Source of the DNA: an uncultured bacterium
GTDB taxonomy: Bacteria; Cyanobacteriota; Vampirovibrionia; Gastranaerophilales; Gastranaerophilaceae
Assembly (NCBI GenBank): GCA_902774905.1
Contig: CACYKF010000004.1
Coordinates: 119,818-183,817 of the forward strand
Direction of reading: 5' to 3'
Length of the DNA stretch: 64,000 bases
Shown: in pieces, positions 36,132-45,167 of the stretch
How the letters are laid out: every line of letters begins with the position of its first letter
Position numbering within the stretch: position 1 is the stretch's first letter
Notes under the pieces: generated by a model
What the model was told of the DNA's origin: nothing
Seen by the model: the letters and a program-made list of their open reading frames with translations, nothing else
The model's database searches: none
Program-made: the position numbers and the translations under genes

Positions 36132-36693
36132 ATTTTCCCAAAATCCAATCTAACATAGGACGAATTTCACCACACTCTATATTATACTTTTTTGCAAGTT
36201 CACTGTTCAAAACTCTGTCTATTCTTAAATTTACCATCGGAACATCTTTTATATTTAATGTATTTGTTTTGGTGTCAAAATATTCACTGTAATTAAGACC
36301 GTCAAATACACAGTCCGGAAGCCTTACATAACCCTCTTTATCATCATAATAACAAACTCCGAAAGTTCGGCAGATTATTCCCCGATATTCATATACACAA
36401 CATTCGTTGTTTATTAAAAACGGACATTTATGTTCAAATCTTTGCTCTTTTGAATTTTGTTTTTGTTGTAATAGTTCCTTTATATTGTTTTGAACAATTT
36501 GCTTTATTTTATCATCAAGATTTATAAAACCCTGTGTAAGGTATGCAAATTCTATCTGCGAAAATGGGTAATCGCCTTTGGAACAACATCCGGCACAACC
36601 CTTTTTGCATTTTATATATTTTTTTTGGGCTTCAAATATCGGTTTTAATGCATTGTCAAAATCGTGTATAAATTTTTGATATGTTTTGAACAT
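36130..36693 (-). CDS. YkgJ-family cysteine cluster protein
   Basis: The Cys pattern KCKKGCAGCC near the N-terminus, CPFL and CCVYEYRGIICRTFGVC in the middle matches the YkgJ / CxxCxxCC family, thought to bind zinc or an iron-sulfur cluster; its biochemical role is not settled. The frame opens at 36741, but CCGGAAAG lies before the ATG at 36693, giving 187 residues. Upstream is a gene-free pyrimidine-rich stretch (36694-36930) where I see only T-rich runs. Confidence 0.8.
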   Translation of the reverse strand: MFKTYQKFIHDFDNALKPIFEAQKKYIKCKKGCAGCCSKGDYPFSQIEFAYLTQGFINLDDKIKQIVQNNIKELLQQKQNSKEQRFEHKCPFLINNECCVYEYRGIICRTFGVCYYDDKEGYVRLPDCVFDGLNYSEYFDTKTNTLNIKDVPMVNLRIDRVLNSELAKKYNIECGEIRPMLDWILGK

Positions 36694-36930
36694 ATTTTCT
36701 TTCCGGTTTGTAGAAAAGTTTTTATTTTTTTGTACTTCCAATTATTATTTTTATTTTTCTACAATCTTTTGTTTTTTTCTTTTTTTTTCTACATTTTTTA
36801 TTCATGCTATATTTCTTTTATAGTCTTTGTTTCCAAAGTTTTTGACAATTAATTTTTGTTATTACTATCATTATTTATTACTTATTAATTAATTTATTAA
36901 TTAATAATATTATAAATTTTTCAAAAACTT

Positions 36931-37314
36931 TTACCAAACAACTTTTTCTATGATTTCTATTTCATATCCGTCAGGATCTTTTACAAAAGCAATTTTTGAA
37001 CCTTTTCCAGTTAAATCATAGGGTTCGTATAAATATTCATAATTCAAAGATTTTAATTTTTCAGAAAATTCTTCCATAGATTTAATCCCGAATGCAAAAT
37101 GCCCGAATCCTGTTCCTATTTCGTATCCGTCTTTTGGTGTTTGGTCATTGTAAGTCAATTCAATCTGAAAACCTGTTTCTTTATCTTCCAAAAAATACAA
37201 TTCACAATCTTCTAATCTTTTCTTTTTACAAAGTTCCATATTGAACAAATTTTGATAAAAATCCAAACTTTTTTGAATATCTTTTACTCTAATCATTGCG
37301 TGCAAAAATTTCAT
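36931..37314 (-). CDS. gloA: Glyoxalase I / VOC family protein
   Basis: The 127-residue single VOC domain matches lactoylglutathione lyase: MIRVKDIQKSLDFYQNLF at the start, FQIELTYN with a metal-binding Glu, GFGHFAFGI with the His, and FVKDPDGYEIEIIE at the end. The first metal ligand lies in the first strand (HAMIRV). The enzyme would remove methylglyoxal using a thiol. AAAGGAGAG precedes the ATG at 37314; the frame opens upstream at 37347. Other VOC functions cannot be excluded. Confidence 0.85.
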   Translation of the reverse strand: MKFLHAMIRVKDIQKSLDFYQNLFNMELCKKKRLEDCELYFLEDKETGFQIELTYNDQTPKDGYEIGTGFGHFAFGIKSMEEFSEKLKSLNYEYLYEPYDLTGKGSKIAFVKDPDGYEIEIIEKVVW

Positions 37315-37517
37315 TTTATTCTCTCCTTTTAAAAAATCATAATACATTAGAAATAAAAAAACAAAATATTACATAAAAAGTTTTAGGTAAATAATTTCTT
37401 GATCATTATTACAATGAAATTTTACTTTTTTACAATACCCCAAAAATTTTTTCGGTAAAATACATATATTATTTATTTTTGCGCCATTTTATGTATATTT
37501 TTATTTGTCTTTTTAAA

Positions 37518-37679
37518 TTAAACCATTCTTTTTTTTCTGTCGCATCTGTTTAAAATAATATCTTCTAAATTGCAATATATATAATACAATTCTCCCAATA
37601 TCGTATCAGGTAAAATTATATCATCTTCTGAATCATAAAATTCTAATACATTTATATTTTCATCAAATATTTCGTTCAT
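37518..37679 (-). CDS. Possible 53-residue acidic protein
   Basis: An ATG at 37679 opens 53 codons ending in TAA. The peptide is acidic at first (MNEIFDENINVLEFYDSEDD) and ends in a basic tail (NRCDRKKRMV), with a helix-like middle (LGELYYIYCNLEDIIL). The composition looks protein-like in an otherwise very AT-rich gap, but there is no ribosome binding site. It is divergent from the helix-turn-helix gene at 37775. The rest of the gap 37315-37774 shows nothing. Confidence 0.35.
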   Translation of the reverse strand: MNEIFDENINVLEFYDSEDDIILPDTILGELYYIYCNLEDIILNRCDRKKRMV

Positions 37680-37774
37680 AATAATTTTTATTCGTTATTA
37701 TCAAATAATATTTGGTATAAAATAGCAAAATTTTATATATTTGTCAATATTTATTAATAATTTAGACTATTAAT

Positions 37775-37987
37775 ATGTTAGATATAAAACAGGAAATTGG
37801 AATATTACTATGGAAAAAGGGAGTTCGCTCTATGCGAAAACTCATATCACTTATGAATGATGAGGGTTATGATATACCTAAACCAAGTACAATGTCTGTT
37901 CAATTAAATAAAAAGCGTGTAAGATTTCAAACTGTTCAAGAAATTCTTGACTTTCTCGGTTATGAACTTGTTATAAAAGAAAAATAA
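37775..37987 (+). CDS. Small phage-type helix-turn-helix protein
   Basis: The 70-residue protein follows the plan of small Cro/repressor-like proteins: an opening helix (IKQEIGILLWKKGVRSMRKLI), a central turn, SMSVQLNKKRVRFQ-type recognition and an end helix VQEILDFLGYELVIKEK. It is probably DNA binding. It stands alone in AT-rich DNA, perhaps a relic of a mobile element. Confidence 0.6.
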   Translation: MLDIKQEIGILLWKKGVRSMRKLISLMNDEGYDIPKPSTMSVQLNKKRVRFQTVQEILDFLGYELVIKEK

Positions 37988-38128
37988 TTCTGCCGATGCT
38001 TTTGTCGTGGTTTCGGTGTCAAAATTGTTTGGCATAAGAATCAATTTGCATATTATTTGAATTTTTATTCATAAGCATTGCCTTTTTGTGGAATGTGGTA
38101 TTTTACAGCTTTTTGCAATATTGGATAT

Positions 38129-39457
38129 ATGAACAATGTAAATAAATTATTAAATGCTTTAAATGAAACAACCGAACTCTCGGTTGATGATTGGACTATT
38201 GAACATCAAATTATTGCCGGTATGAAAAAATGGGTTGCAAATATTGTACCGTCAGAACTTTTATCCCGAAGTATAAAGGATACACTAAATTCATTAATGA
38301 CATTGAATCAAGACGGAAATTTTTACAAAACATTTCCTGATAAGATTTTGACCCCTGATTATGGTGATAAATGGGGTGTCAGTGCAAATTATATTGAAAT
38401 AAATAACCGTGCAATTGCGGAGATGAAAGTAAATGAAAACGGTGAACACATCTGCCGAAACGGTTTGCAAAGTACAATAAAACTTCTGCCAGCAATAGTA
38501 CCAAGTGCAAAAAGTTGGGCAAATTGTATAATTTTATCCCAAATTTTTCCTAATATATACGGTGACGGTTACAGTAAACCTGTAAATGAAGAAAACTCAA
38601 TTTACGGAATAAAACTAAATAACGGTTTTAGTAAAAACATTATAAATTATGATATTAAAGACAAAATAAGTCCGTCAGAGCAGTTTGAAGCCTTTAACGA
38701 TTTGGCTCATTTTCACGGGTTAAAGACAGGTTTTCGTACAGTAATTTCTGCCGACCAAATAAAAGTTGTTCAAAAAGACGGCAGTGATATAACTTTTGAC
38801 TGGAATAATCCGGAACATTTTGATTTGTTTTTAAATTCACATATAGAACTTATTAATATGGGATTTGAAGCAATTTTTATAGACAGTGCAAAACATATCG
38901 GCGGATATGATATGGATAATTATACAGGTGTCGGTGCATTGCCAAGTTATGAGCAAATGCAATATATAATTCACGAAATAAGAAGCCGCAGCGGTAAAAC
39001 ACATTTAAGTTTTGTCGGAGAAAAAAGTACCGGAGATTTTTCCCGTTACGAAAACCTTGGTTTATCAACAGGAACAGGTTTTATTGACCCAAACGATTTT
39101 CACAGTGTAAAAAAAGAGGCTATTGATTATAAATATTCAAAAAATTACTCTCCGGGGGTAGAAGTATCAAATGACAACGATACAGGAGGCAGAAGTTATG
39201 AACAACGACTGCACAGAATACATAACTCAATATTTGCCTATGAATATCCGAGTGACAAACTTGCATGTTTTATGCAGATGGAAGATTTGTTTCCGTTAAG
39301 ATATGACACAAACACGCACCATCTTATGATGTGTAATCCGTCTTATTCAACAGACGGAACACCGCAAAGTCATTGGGAAAACCTTTTTACAAAAGATGAC
39401 GGCAGAGAATATAATAAAAAAGTTGCAGAACTTTTCTTACATGCATTAAATTTGTAA
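38129..39457 (+). CDS. Glycosidase-like TIM-barrel protein, function unknown
   Basis: The 442-residue protein has features of an alpha-amylase-like barrel: AHFHGLKTGFRTVIS (strand 3 type), GFEAIFIDSAKHIGG (an Asp at the end of a strand), LSFVGEKSTGDF (Glu) and VEVSNDNDTGG (Asp pair), in the positions of the GH13 nucleophile, acid and third carboxylate. The overall sequence is too far from GH13 for me to name an activity. It has no signal peptide. The frame opens at 38078; the ATG at 38129 gives a more natural start, though its binding site is weak. Confidence 0.6.
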   Translation: MNNVNKLLNALNETTELSVDDWTIEHQIIAGMKKWVANIVPSELLSRSIKDTLNSLMTLNQDGNFYKTFPDKILTPDYGDKWGVSANYIEINNRAIAEMKVNENGEHICRNGLQSTIKLLPAIVPSAKSWANCIILSQIFPNIYGDGYSKPVNEENSIYGIKLNNGFSKNIINYDIKDKISPSEQFEAFNDLAHFHGLKTGFRTVISADQIKVVQKDGSDITFDWNNPEHFDLFLNSHIELINMGFEAIFIDSAKHIGGYDMDNYTGVGALPSYEQMQYIIHEIRSRSGKTHLSFVGEKSTGDFSRYENLGLSTGTGFIDPNDFHSVKKEAIDYKYSKNYSPGVEVSNDNDTGGRSYEQRLHRIHNSIFAYEYPSDKLACFMQMEDLFPLRYDTNTHHLMMCNPSYSTDGTPQSHWENLFTKDDGREYNKKVAELFLHALNL

Positions 39458-40231
39458 TTATAATTCTTTCATCGGTAAATTTACGCTATAGGTGTGAATT
39501 AGTTCTTTGCGTTCAAGTTCTTCTGTGCGTTTTTTCAAACTGTTTTTTATATCTCTTGTGGTTGCTTTCATTGGAATGATATTGTCTTCCAACGCATCAA
39601 AATCACCAATTAAATAACGATTATCATTTTCTCTTTGAATTTCTCTTTGTTCATCAGAAAGAGGTTCAAAACCCATTTTTTTATAAAAATCCTTCGCAAA
39701 AGATTTTTCAGGTACTTCAGATCGAACATAAATCTGTTTGAAACCGTCTTTTAATGCAGAATGAAAAAACTCTGTTACAATAACTTTGCCTTCGCCAAGA
39801 ATTTTTTTATTCCAGGTTGCAAGCCAATCAAGTTCTGTTTCGTCTTTAGAATGATTTTTTCTGCTTGAGTAATGAAAACCGCCGTTTTTATCGACTTTTA
39901 AAACATTACCGATTAATATTGCGCTTGGCTCCTCATCAGACAGGGCAAGTAGTACTTTTGCCTTCTTTTCATATTTACTTTGCAAAATTTCAATACCTGC
40001 ATCTACGGCTTCTTTTACAACCTGTTTTGTAGAATCATCCTTAATATCGTGTTTTTTATAAAAACCGTCTATATTATCAGAAATGTACTGCAAATAATCA
40101 ACATCTTTTTTTTCGAGTTGATAAACCATTACATCCTGTTTTTTATCATGCAGATAACCGTATTTGGCTAACGGTATTGCCGTAAAATTAAGAGTATAAG
40201 TTCTATTTTGACATATTGAGCAGATATTCAT
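39458..40231 (-). CDS. GNAT-like acetyltransferase, unknown substrate
   Basis: The 257-residue protein has a GNAT-like region at about 85-190: AKVLLALSDEEPSAILIGNVL (central strands) and KDGFKQIYVRSEVPEKSFAKDFYKKMGFEPLS, the typical last helix and strand. The N-terminus reads CQNRTYTLNFTAIPLAKYGY; the LNFTA segment at about 14-18 may be a variant of the FG motif seen elsewhere. The C-terminus is a basic helix. It is convergent with the barrel protein and precedes an FG-motif gene by 8 bp on the same strand order. Confidence 0.65.
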   Translation of the reverse strand: MNICSICQNRTYTLNFTAIPLAKYGYLHDKKQDVMVYQLEKKDVDYLQYISDNIDGFYKKHDIKDDSTKQVVKEAVDAGIEILQSKYEKKAKVLLALSDEEPSAILIGNVLKVDKNGGFHYSSRKNHSKDETELDWLATWNKKILGEGKVIVTEFFHSALKDGFKQIYVRSEVPEKSFAKDFYKKMGFEPLSDEQREIQRENDNRYLIGDFDALEDNIIPMKATTRDIKNSLKKRTEELERKELIHTYSVNLPMKEL

Positions 40232-40239
40232 ATAAACCC

Positions 40240-40641
40240 TTATTTACTGATTTTGCTACTTGCTAATCTTTTTATAAATTTAATATATTCTTCAATTCTT
40301 TCTTCTAAATTATAATAATATCTATCTATGCTATCGCCAATTTTTGTATATTCAAATTTCAAATCATCATTTTTTATTTTTATCCCGTTAATTTTTGATT
40401 CGGCAGAAATATTTTGTTTTCTGAATATAGAACCGGCATTTATATCGTTTTTACCCAAGTTTATGATTATTCTGTCTTTGTCAGTACCAATAAATTTTGC
40501 TTTCCATGCCCATTTTTCCTGATTTTCTGCTAACCATTCTCCAAAATATTTGTCAGGTTCTTTAAATGTTTTGTTACAGTTAATTTTAAATCTTGCCCCA
40601 AAAGCGGTTGAATTTGAATTATTGATATTGTTTACAATCAT
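40240..40641 (-). CDS. FG-motif protein, function unknown
   Basis: The 133-residue protein begins MIVNNINNSNSTAFGARFKIN, a clear case of the shared N-terminal design. The rest has a beta-rich middle (WKAKFIGTDKDRIIINLGKND) and a helical end (YYNLEERIEEYIKFIKRL). No known domain. The frame opens at 40707, but ACGGAGAAA precedes the ATG at 40641. It lies 8 bp upstream of the GNAT gene and is likely cotranscribed with it. Confidence 0.75.
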   Translation of the reverse strand: MIVNNINNSNSTAFGARFKINCNKTFKEPDKYFGEWLAENQEKWAWKAKFIGTDKDRIIINLGKNDINAGSIFRKQNISAESKINGIKIKNDDLKFEYTKIGDSIDRYYYNLEERIEEYIKFIKRLASSKISK

Positions 40642-40811
40642 TTTATTTTTCTCCGTATTGTATATTTTGATATTTTGTATAATGTCTATAAATATTTTTA
40701 TTGACATAAAACAAACGCATTTTTACAATACTTAATATTTTGTACTATTTATTAATTTTTTACCCGTTACGCAAAAAAATGTTATACTTAAAGAAAAGGA
40801 GAGTTTTATTT

Positions 40812-42209
40812 ATGGATATTAAAATTGTAGAAAATGTAAAAGATACCGAATGTGATGTTTTAATTATCAATAAATTTGAGGGTAAACAAACAACTTGTGA
40901 TTTAGTAAATCAGTTTTTGCCTTCAGATTTTAGCGGGAAAAAGGGAGAAACTTTTGTTCTTCACACGCACAAACAAAGACCTGCAAAAAATATTTTGGTT
41001 ATTGGTCTTGGGAAAGAAGAAGAAATTTCAAATAATATAGTCAGGGAAAGTGTTGCAAAAGCAATCAAAAAATGCGGAGAATTAAAGGCTAAAAAAGTCG
41101 GTATTTGTTTTGCTACCGATTTCAATTATGGCGGACCTGCCGTTTTGGGTGCTAAAATCTCAGATTATCGTTTTGACAAATACAAAACCAAAAAAGATTT
41201 TCACATTGAAGAACTTTATCTTTCAAATGTAGATAATGAACTTGTTAATAAAGCAATTGTTGTTGCAGATTCTATGGAACTTTCAAGAAATTTGGCAAAC
41301 GAACCTGCCGCTTATGCAACACCGACAAGACTTGCTCAAATTGCTCAAAGTCTTGAAGGTATTGAAACAAAAGTTTTTGACCATAACCAAATTGAACAAA
41401 TGGGAATGGGCGCATACCTTGCAGTTGCAAAAGGCAGTATTGAACCGCCAAAATTTATCCACATGAAATATGTTCCGCAAAATCCTAAAAAAAGAATTGC
41501 AATTATCGGGAAAGGGCTTTGTTTTGACAGCGGCGGATTAGACTTAAAACCTGCAAATTCAATGCTTACAATGAGAGATGATATGTCCGGTTCGGCAGTT
41601 GTAATAGGTATTATGAAAGCAATGGCTAAATTGAAACCTGATGTCGAAGTTCACGGAATCATCGCCGCATGCGAAAATATGCCGGGAATGGGTGCATACA
41701 AACCGGGTGACATCTTAACCGCTATGAACGGTAAAACAATTGAAGTTGATAATACTGATGCCGAAGGTCGTTTGACACTTGCGGATGCTCTTTGTTATGC
41801 ATGTAAACTTGATGTAGATGAAGTTATTGATATAGCAACACTTACAGGCGCTTGTATGGTGGCTCTTGGTACTGCAGCATCAGGTATTATGGGTAACAAT
41901 GAAGAATTTGTTTCTAAAATCATTGAAACAGGAAAAGTTTCGGGTGAAAAATTCTGGGAACTTCCTATGTGGCAGGAATACAGAGATAATATGGACAGTG
42001 ATATTGCAGATATGAAAAATACAGGAACCCGTTATGGCGGAGCATCTGCTGCCGGAATGTTCTTGAAAGAATTTGTTACCGATAATGTAAAATGGGCTCA
42101 TTTGGATATTGCAGGAACAGCATTTTTGGAAAAACCACAGAAAGAGTTTTTCTGCAAAGGTTCAACGGCCTGCGGTATCAGAACATTGATTAAATATATT
42201 ACTGAATAA
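40812..42209 (+). CDS. pepA: Leucyl aminopeptidase (M17)
   Basis: PepA removes N-terminal residues from peptides with two metal ions and forms hexamers. The catalytic domain shows GKGLCFDSGGLDLKP (metal Asp and Lys), NTDAEGRLTLADAL (metal Asp/Glu and catalytic Arg) and ATLTGACMVALG. The N-terminal domain (1-150) is of macro type. The frame opens at 40740, but AAAAGGAGAG lies before the ATG at 40812, giving 465 residues. Some PepA proteins also bind DNA; nothing here decides that. Confidence 0.95.
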   Translation: MDIKIVENVKDTECDVLIINKFEGKQTTCDLVNQFLPSDFSGKKGETFVLHTHKQRPAKNILVIGLGKEEEISNNIVRESVAKAIKKCGELKAKKVGICFATDFNYGGPAVLGAKISDYRFDKYKTKKDFHIEELYLSNVDNELVNKAIVVADSMELSRNLANEPAAYATPTRLAQIAQSLEGIETKVFDHNQIEQMGMGAYLAVAKGSIEPPKFIHMKYVPQNPKKRIAIIGKGLCFDSGGLDLKPANSMLTMRDDMSGSAVVIGIMKAMAKLKPDVEVHGIIAACENMPGMGAYKPGDILTAMNGKTIEVDNTDAEGRLTLADALCYACKLDVDEVIDIATLTGACMVALGTAASGIMGNNEEFVSKIIETGKVSGEKFWELPMWQEYRDNMDSDIADMKNTGTRYGGASAAGMFLKEFVTDNVKWAHLDIAGTAFLEKPQKEFFCKGSTACGIRTLIKYITE

Positions 42210-42230
42210 TATATTTATCTTTCAAAAATA

Positions 42231-42259
42231 AAGGACAAGGGAATTTTTCTCTTGTCCTT
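42231..42259. terminator. Rho-independent terminator after pepA
   Basis: AAGGACAAGGGAA pairs with TTCTCTTGTCCTT around a short T loop, between convergent genes. Confidence 0.8.
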
Positions 42260-42287
42260 AAAAATTGCTTTTATTATGTTTATTTAA

Positions 42288-42479
42288 TTACTTTTTTACA
42301 TCTTCTTTTACAACAATCAAATTATTCATAATTTTCATTGCAGTAGTAGGAAGAACAACATGCTCTAAACCATCTGCAATACTGATGATTTTGCCTGCAC
42401 CCAAAACTACTTCTTCCCCTTTGTAAATGAATTTGTAATCTGTTTCTCTGTCTGAACGAATTGTAATTTGTGTTGTCAT
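42288..42479 (-). CDS. Small protein, unknown
   Basis: A 63-residue protein with AAAGGAAAAG before the ATG. It is made of short strands (QITIRSDRETDYKFIYKGEEVVLG) and a C-terminal helix/strand. No family recognised. It probably ends the hisS-side operon but is 71 bp away from the next gene. Confidence 0.55.
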   Translation of the reverse strand: MTTQITIRSDRETDYKFIYKGEEVVLGAGKIISIADGLEHVVLPTTAMKIMNNLIVVKEDVKK

Positions 42480-42550
42480 TTCTTTTCCTTTCCAAATCGG
42501 TTAACAGTGTTTATTATAAGCGATATTTCCCCTTTTTGCAAGCAGATATT

Positions 42551-42775
42551 TTATGCAAAGATATCTAATATTTTTTTGTCTTGTTCTTTTGACAAATCCG
42601 AAATAGATGGTTTTGTTAAGATTTTTTCGTCCCAAAATTCTTTATCAAACGGGTTTTCTCTTTCATCCGTAAATGAATCGGTTATATCAGGAACATTTGC
42701 TATATCATCCCAATCTCCGACTGATTTTTTTATACTGCCGTGTAAATAATCACTTAATATTTTTTGAACTTTCAT
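42551..42775 (-). CDS. Small acidic protein overlapping hisS, unknown
   Basis: The 74-residue protein starts within the stop region of hisS (four-base overlap), so it is translationally coupled. It is acidic (VGDWDDIANVPDITDSFTDE) with a C-terminal helix (DLSKEQDKKILDIFA). No family recognised. Coupling to hisS is the best evidence that it is real. Confidence 0.6.
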   Translation of the reverse strand: MKVQKILSDYLHGSIKKSVGDWDDIANVPDITDSFTDERENPFDKEFWDEKILTKPSISDLSKEQDKKILDIFA

Positions 42776-44010
42776 TTTATATTTTCTACCGTGTCTTTTC
42801 TGTCTATGGTGATTTGTTCACCTGTTTTCAAATTTTTTACTGAAACTTTATTTTTTTCTATCTCATCTTCACCTAAGATTATGGCATAATTTGCTATTTT
42901 TGAGGCTTTTTCAAGTTGTTTGGTAAACTTTTTATTTGTCAAATCCATTTCTATATTTAAACCCTGCAAACGAAGTTCCTGTGCAAGTTTTAATGCTTCT
43001 GTAGTATTGTTTGAAACAATATAACCGTCAAGTTTTGAACATTCTTTTTCTTTTAGTAATGATATAAGTCTTTCCATTCCCATCGCAAAACCGATTGCAG
43101 GAGTTGGTTCTCCGCCGAGTTCAGATACAAGGTTATCATATCTTCCGCCGCCGCATACCGCATTTTGTGAACCCAAATTATTTGATTTAATCTCGAAAAC
43201 AGTTCTTGTATAATAGTCTAAACCTCTTACAAGTAATTTGTTTTCGCTGTATTTTACATTTAATTCGTCTAAATATTTCTTTAATTGAGTATAATGTTCA
43301 CGACATTCATCACACAAAAAATCTGATGTTATTATTTTTTGTATTTCCGGTTTTGAAAAAATTTCCTGACAAGACGGGACTTTGCAGTCTAACAGTCTTA
43401 ACGGATTTTTTTCAAATCTTGACTGACAATCTTCACACAAATCATTTAGGTAAGGTCTTATTACATTTTTCAGATTTTCTTTAAATTCTGCTCTACATTT
43501 CGGACAACCGAGAGAATTTATTTCAACATCCAAATCATCAAGCCCGATTGATTTTAAGAAATTTTCTGCCATTAAAATAATTTCGGCATCAGCAGACGGT
43601 TGAGAAACACCAAACATTTCAACTCCAACCTGATGGAATTGTCTTTGGCGACCTGCCTGCGGACGTTCATAACGGAACATCGGACCTTTATACCAAAGTT
43701 TTACAGGTGCAGGTAATCTGTGCATACCGTTTTCTATATATGAACGAACAACTCCCGCCGTATTTTCAGGACGCAAAGTTATTGAGCGTTCACTTTTTTC
43801 AAATGTGTACATTTCTTTGTTGACAATATCTGTTGTTTCACCGACACCTCGCTGAAATAAATCGGTATTTTCAATAATCGGTGTTCTTATTTCTTTTACA
43901 CCAAATGAAGAAAATGTTTTCAGGGCATTTTCTTCTACAAAATGCCACATTTCAATATCCTGAGGTAAGATGTCTTTTGTTCCTTTTAAAACTTTTATTA
44001 TATTTGCCAT
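42772..44010 (-). CDS. hisS: Histidyl-tRNA synthetase
   Basis: HisS charges tRNA-His. Class II motifs are visible: motif 2 in MFRYERPQAGRQRQFHQVGVE, the histidine motifs LVRGLDYYTRTVFEI and AVCGGGRYDNLV, and motif 3 IGFAMGMERLI. An insert with CPKC, CEDC, C(PS)C and CDEC-type pairs (about 170-240) may bind zinc. The C-terminal anticodon domain is present but short. Length (412) is normal. A small gene is coupled behind it. Confidence 0.95.
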   Translation of the reverse strand: MANIIKVLKGTKDILPQDIEMWHFVEENALKTFSSFGVKEIRTPIIENTDLFQRGVGETTDIVNKEMYTFEKSERSITLRPENTAGVVRSYIENGMHRLPAPVKLWYKGPMFRYERPQAGRQRQFHQVGVEMFGVSQPSADAEIILMAENFLKSIGLDDLDVEINSLGCPKCRAEFKENLKNVIRPYLNDLCEDCQSRFEKNPLRLLDCKVPSCQEIFSKPEIQKIITSDFLCDECREHYTQLKKYLDELNVKYSENKLLVRGLDYYTRTVFEIKSNNLGSQNAVCGGGRYDNLVSELGGEPTPAIGFAMGMERLISLLKEKECSKLDGYIVSNNTTEALKLAQELRLQGLNIEMDLTNKKFTKQLEKASKIANYAIILGEDEIEKNKVSVKNLKTGEQITIDRKDTVENIK

Positions 44011-44065
44011 AACTTGATTATATTATAAATAAAATTTGTTTACAAAATTATATTTTTATATTAAC

Positions 44066-45031
44066 TTAAAACTCATTTTGTTTAATAATATTTTGCAAAG
44101 TTTTTGCAGATTGTTGCAATTTTTCGGTTTCTTCTTTATTTAACTGAATAGGAACAAGAGTTTCTACACCGTCTTTACCCACAATTGCAGGCATGGAAAG
44201 AGAAATACCTTCTATTCCGTATTGTCCGTGCATCATTGAAGAAATCGGAAGAATTGATTTTTCATCACGAATTATTGCCTCACAAATTCGTTTTACTGCC
44301 ATTGCAACTCCAAAGTATGTTGCTTTTTTTCTTTCAATAATTTCGTAGGCACTATTTTTAACGCTGTCTGCTATTTTTTGCATATTATCTTCATGATTGC
44401 AATATCCGCGCATTTCGCAGAATTTGTTTAGCGGTATTCCTGATACATTAGCGCTTGACCAAGCCGCAATTTCGCTGTCACCATGCTCACCTATAATGAA
44501 AGCGTGAACACTTCTTGAATCAACATTCAAATGGTTGCCAAGTTCATATTTTAATCTTGCACTGTCAAGCACTGTACCTGAACCTAAAACTTTGTTTTGC
44601 GGTAAACCTGAAAGTTTTATTGCAACCGTTGTCAGGATATCAACAGGATTTGCAACAACAAGCAAAATACCGTTGTAATTCCGTTTTTTAATTTCAGGAA
44701 TGATTGATTTAAAGATAGAAATATTTTTTTTGACTAAATCAAGTCTTGTTTCACCTGGTTTTTGGTTTGCGCCTGCGCTGATAATAATTAGTGATGCATC
44801 TATTATATCATCATAATCTCCTGCATAAATTTTTATCGGCTTTGCAAATGGTACACCATGACTGATATCAAGTGCCTCCCCTTGTGCTTTTGCTTTGTCC
44901 GCATCAATAAGCACCATTTCCGAGAATAATCCTGACTGCATAATTGAAAAACAGCATGCAGCACCGACAAATCCGCATCCAATCATTACAACTTTTCTGA
45001 CCTTATTGCAATTTAAACAATTATTTTCCAT
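44066..45031 (-). CDS. ldh: L-lactate dehydrogenase
   Basis: The enzyme reduces pyruvate to lactate with NADH. The 321-residue protein has the nucleotide motif GCGFVGAACC, NPVD, the substrate-binding LDSARLKYEL and the catalytic His in IGEHGDSE. A short Cys-containing N-terminal extension (NCLNCNKVRK) precedes the first strand. Malate dehydrogenases are related; the Gln at the specificity loop (GANQKPGETR) favours lactate. It complements adhE as a second NADH sink. Confidence 0.9.
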   Translation of the reverse strand: MENNCLNCNKVRKVVMIGCGFVGAACCFSIMQSGLFSEMVLIDADKAKAQGEALDISHGVPFAKPIKIYAGDYDDIIDASLIIISAGANQKPGETRLDLVKKNISIFKSIIPEIKKRNYNGILLVVANPVDILTTVAIKLSGLPQNKVLGSGTVLDSARLKYELGNHLNVDSRSVHAFIIGEHGDSEIAAWSSANVSGIPLNKFCEMRGYCNHEDNMQKIADSVKNSAYEIIERKKATYFGVAMAVKRICEAIIRDEKSILPISSMMHGQYGIEGISLSMPAIVGKDGVETLVPIQLNKEETEKLQQSAKTLQNIIKQNEF

Positions 45032-45167
45032 AAGATACCTCTTTTTATTTTAATTTTACCTTAAAAAATTTTTAAAAAATTGTAAAAAAAGATTAAATTT
45101 CATGGCAAAAAATTTCTTCACAATGTTTTAATTATATATGTAATAGGTGAAAAGTGTCGGAGGTTTT

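Noticed and set aside
36694..36930. Pyrimidine-rich stretch as a gene or structured RNA
   Set aside because: The plus-strand frame there is almost all Phe/Leu/Tyr from T-rich DNA, with no binding site and no pairing.
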